64,000 nucleotides of DNA from assembly GCA_049647585.1 (NCBI GenBank), contig JBARXY010000048.1, positions 38,833-102,832 on the forward strand, written 5' to 3'. Under the pieces are notes generated by a model, which saw only the letters and a list, made by a program, of their open reading frames with translations, was not told the DNA's origin and made no database searches. The first letter of the stretch is position 1; each line of letters opens with the position of its first letter. Made by a program: the position numbers and the translations under genes. This DNA is from JAGQSZ01 sp049647585. Lineage in GTDB: Bacteria; Actinomycetota; Acidimicrobiia; Acidimicrobiales; Microtrichaceae. Below are positions 63,287 to 64,000 of this stretch, one piece after another.

Positions 63287-63920
63287 GCTCGATTGCGGCC
63301 GCCGAAGCCAGAACGGCTTCACCGTGCTTGGCTCCCGGTCGCTTACCCATCCGGTCGATCGGTCCCGAGACGCTGACCGCGGCTACTAGTTGTCCGTCAC
63401 GCCCCCTCACGGGTGCCGACACCGAGGCAACCCCAGCCTCTCGTTCACCGGCAGTCTGGACCCATGATCCGGCGGCCACCTCCCCCGACAGAACGCGTCC
63501 CGCCGACCCGCGATCCATAGGCAACACAGCACCCACCGGCACGATCGTGCGCAGACCGTGGGGTGACTCGAGGGCTATCAGGCAGACCCGGTTCTCGCCG
63601 TCGCGCACATAGATCTGCACGGACTCTCCCGTCGCGCCGCGCAGCTCGGACAGCGCAGGGCCAGCAACCTCGGCCAAGGGGAACTGTTCGGTCGCCGCCC
63701 GACCGAGAGCGATCAGATGTAGCCCGAGTGTGAATCGACCGTCGGCTCCCCGCCTCAAAAGCCCGTGGGTCTCCAGCGCGACGGCCAGCCGGTGGGTGGT
63801 GGCACGACTCGTACCCGATGCCTGGACAAGCTCGGACAGCGTCCTCGGCCTCTCGGCGACCAGCGCCACCAGACCGAGCGACTTGTCGACCACTCCAACA
63901 CCGCTTACTATTGGTTCCAT
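63258..63920 (-). CDS. IclR family transcription regulator (NdgR-like)
   Basis: The product is 220 aa. The N-terminal winged helix (VVDKSLGLVALVAERPRTLS, then SRATTHRLAVALETHGLL) is followed by an IclR effector-binding domain (GESVQIYVRDGENRVCLIAL, about residues 98-117). The opening SGVGVVDKSL resembles NdgR, the actinomycete regulator that sits divergently beside leuCD. A strong palindrome stands just upstream. The 3' end is duplicated downstream. Confidence 0.9.
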   Translation of the reverse strand: MEPIVSGVGVVDKSLGLVALVAERPRTLSELVQASGTSRATTHRLAVALETHGLLRRGADGRFTLGLHLIALGRAATEQFPLAEVAGPALSELRGATGESVQIYVRDGENRVCLIALESPHGLRTIVPVGAVLPMDRGSAGRVLSGEVAAGSWVQTAGEREAGVASVSAPVRGRDGQLVAAVSVSGPIDRMGKRPGAKHGEAVLASAAAIERALAGTRSV

Positions 63921-63934
63921 CAGTTGAGAATTCT

Positions 63935-63951
63935 ATCTCAAATATTGAGAT
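63935..63951. promoter_or_regulatory. IclR/NdgR operator palindrome
   Basis: ATCTCAA-ATA-TTGAGAT is a perfect 7-3-7 inverted repeat 15 nt upstream of the IclR start; an additional half-site TTGAGA lies at 63924-63929. It fits autoregulation and control of a divergent gene to the right. Confidence 0.75.
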
Positions 63952-64000
63952 TTCCTCAAACGAGCCGAGAGAATTGTGATTGGAGTGGTCGCTATTCGAC

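Overview
The window reads as a high-GC chromosomal segment from an actinomycete-type bacterium. Support comes from a BldD-like regulator, an NdgR-like IclR regulator, PaaX, the comEA-comEC-folP2-holA / rpsT / lepA order, a FolP2-type dihydropteroate synthase and many GTG/TTG starts. A deep lineage such as Acidimicrobiia is my guess; no rRNA is present to confirm it. No rRNA operon and no CRISPR array was seen.

Layout. (1) 1-10.6 kb is accessory DNA, all on the minus strand: hsdM-hsdS-hsdR (type I restriction-modification) running into a KAP-family membrane P-loop NTPase cut by the window edge. Upstream lie a transposase relic, about 440 bp of apparently non-coding debris and a three-helix membrane protein with a WD40-like propeller. 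(2) 10.6-29 kb is core genome: BldD-like regulator, rsmE, dnaJ, hrcA (with a CIRCE operator), lepA, rpsT, holA, folP2-like, comEC, comEA, a cation efflux transporter, type III glutamine synthetase, a thioredoxin-TPR protein, an esterase, a phosphotransferase and a PAC2 protein. (3) 29-41 kb is a gene-flux zone around leuS and tRNA-Ala. It holds a Phd/PIN pair, a FitA/PIN pair, an RHH/PIN pair, a lone MNT nucleotidyltransferase and a frameshifted ECF sigma gene. It also holds a 1.3-kb element bounded by 47-bp direct repeats of the tRNA-Ala 3' half, carrying an overlapping nucleotidyltransferase-like/HTH gene pair. (4) 41-64 kb is again core: an alanine-racemase-fold enzyme with a DUF1611 partner, an SDR and an enoyl-CoA hydratase, rsfS-LytR_C-nadD, a sigma-70 factor, class II DAHP synthase, sulfite reductase-cysH, PaaX, a PAS-GGDEF cyclase, VWA/MoxR, mscL, ppx, rsgA and an IclR regulator with a palindromic operator at the right edge.

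Working connections. hrcA-dnaJ-rsmE form a heat-shock operon under a CIRCE site whose spacer contains the probable -10 box. The GGDEF cyclase and the BldD-like regulator, which keeps the exact c-di-GMP-binding signature, could form a signalling axis. Sulfite reductase and CysH are translationally coupled for sulfate assimilation. Many genes (ppx, moxR, leuS, the thioredoxin gene and several toxin-antitoxin-like operons) have a TANNNT -10 box 6-8 nt before the start codon and little Shine-Dalgarno sequence, suggesting widespread leaderless transcripts.

The best candidate for an undescribed system is the tRNA-Ala-flanked mini-element at 35.4-36.7 kb. It has no integrase, two genes overlapping by ATGA, and a leaderless-type promoter. 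The second candidate is the KAP NTPase joined to the type I restriction operon.
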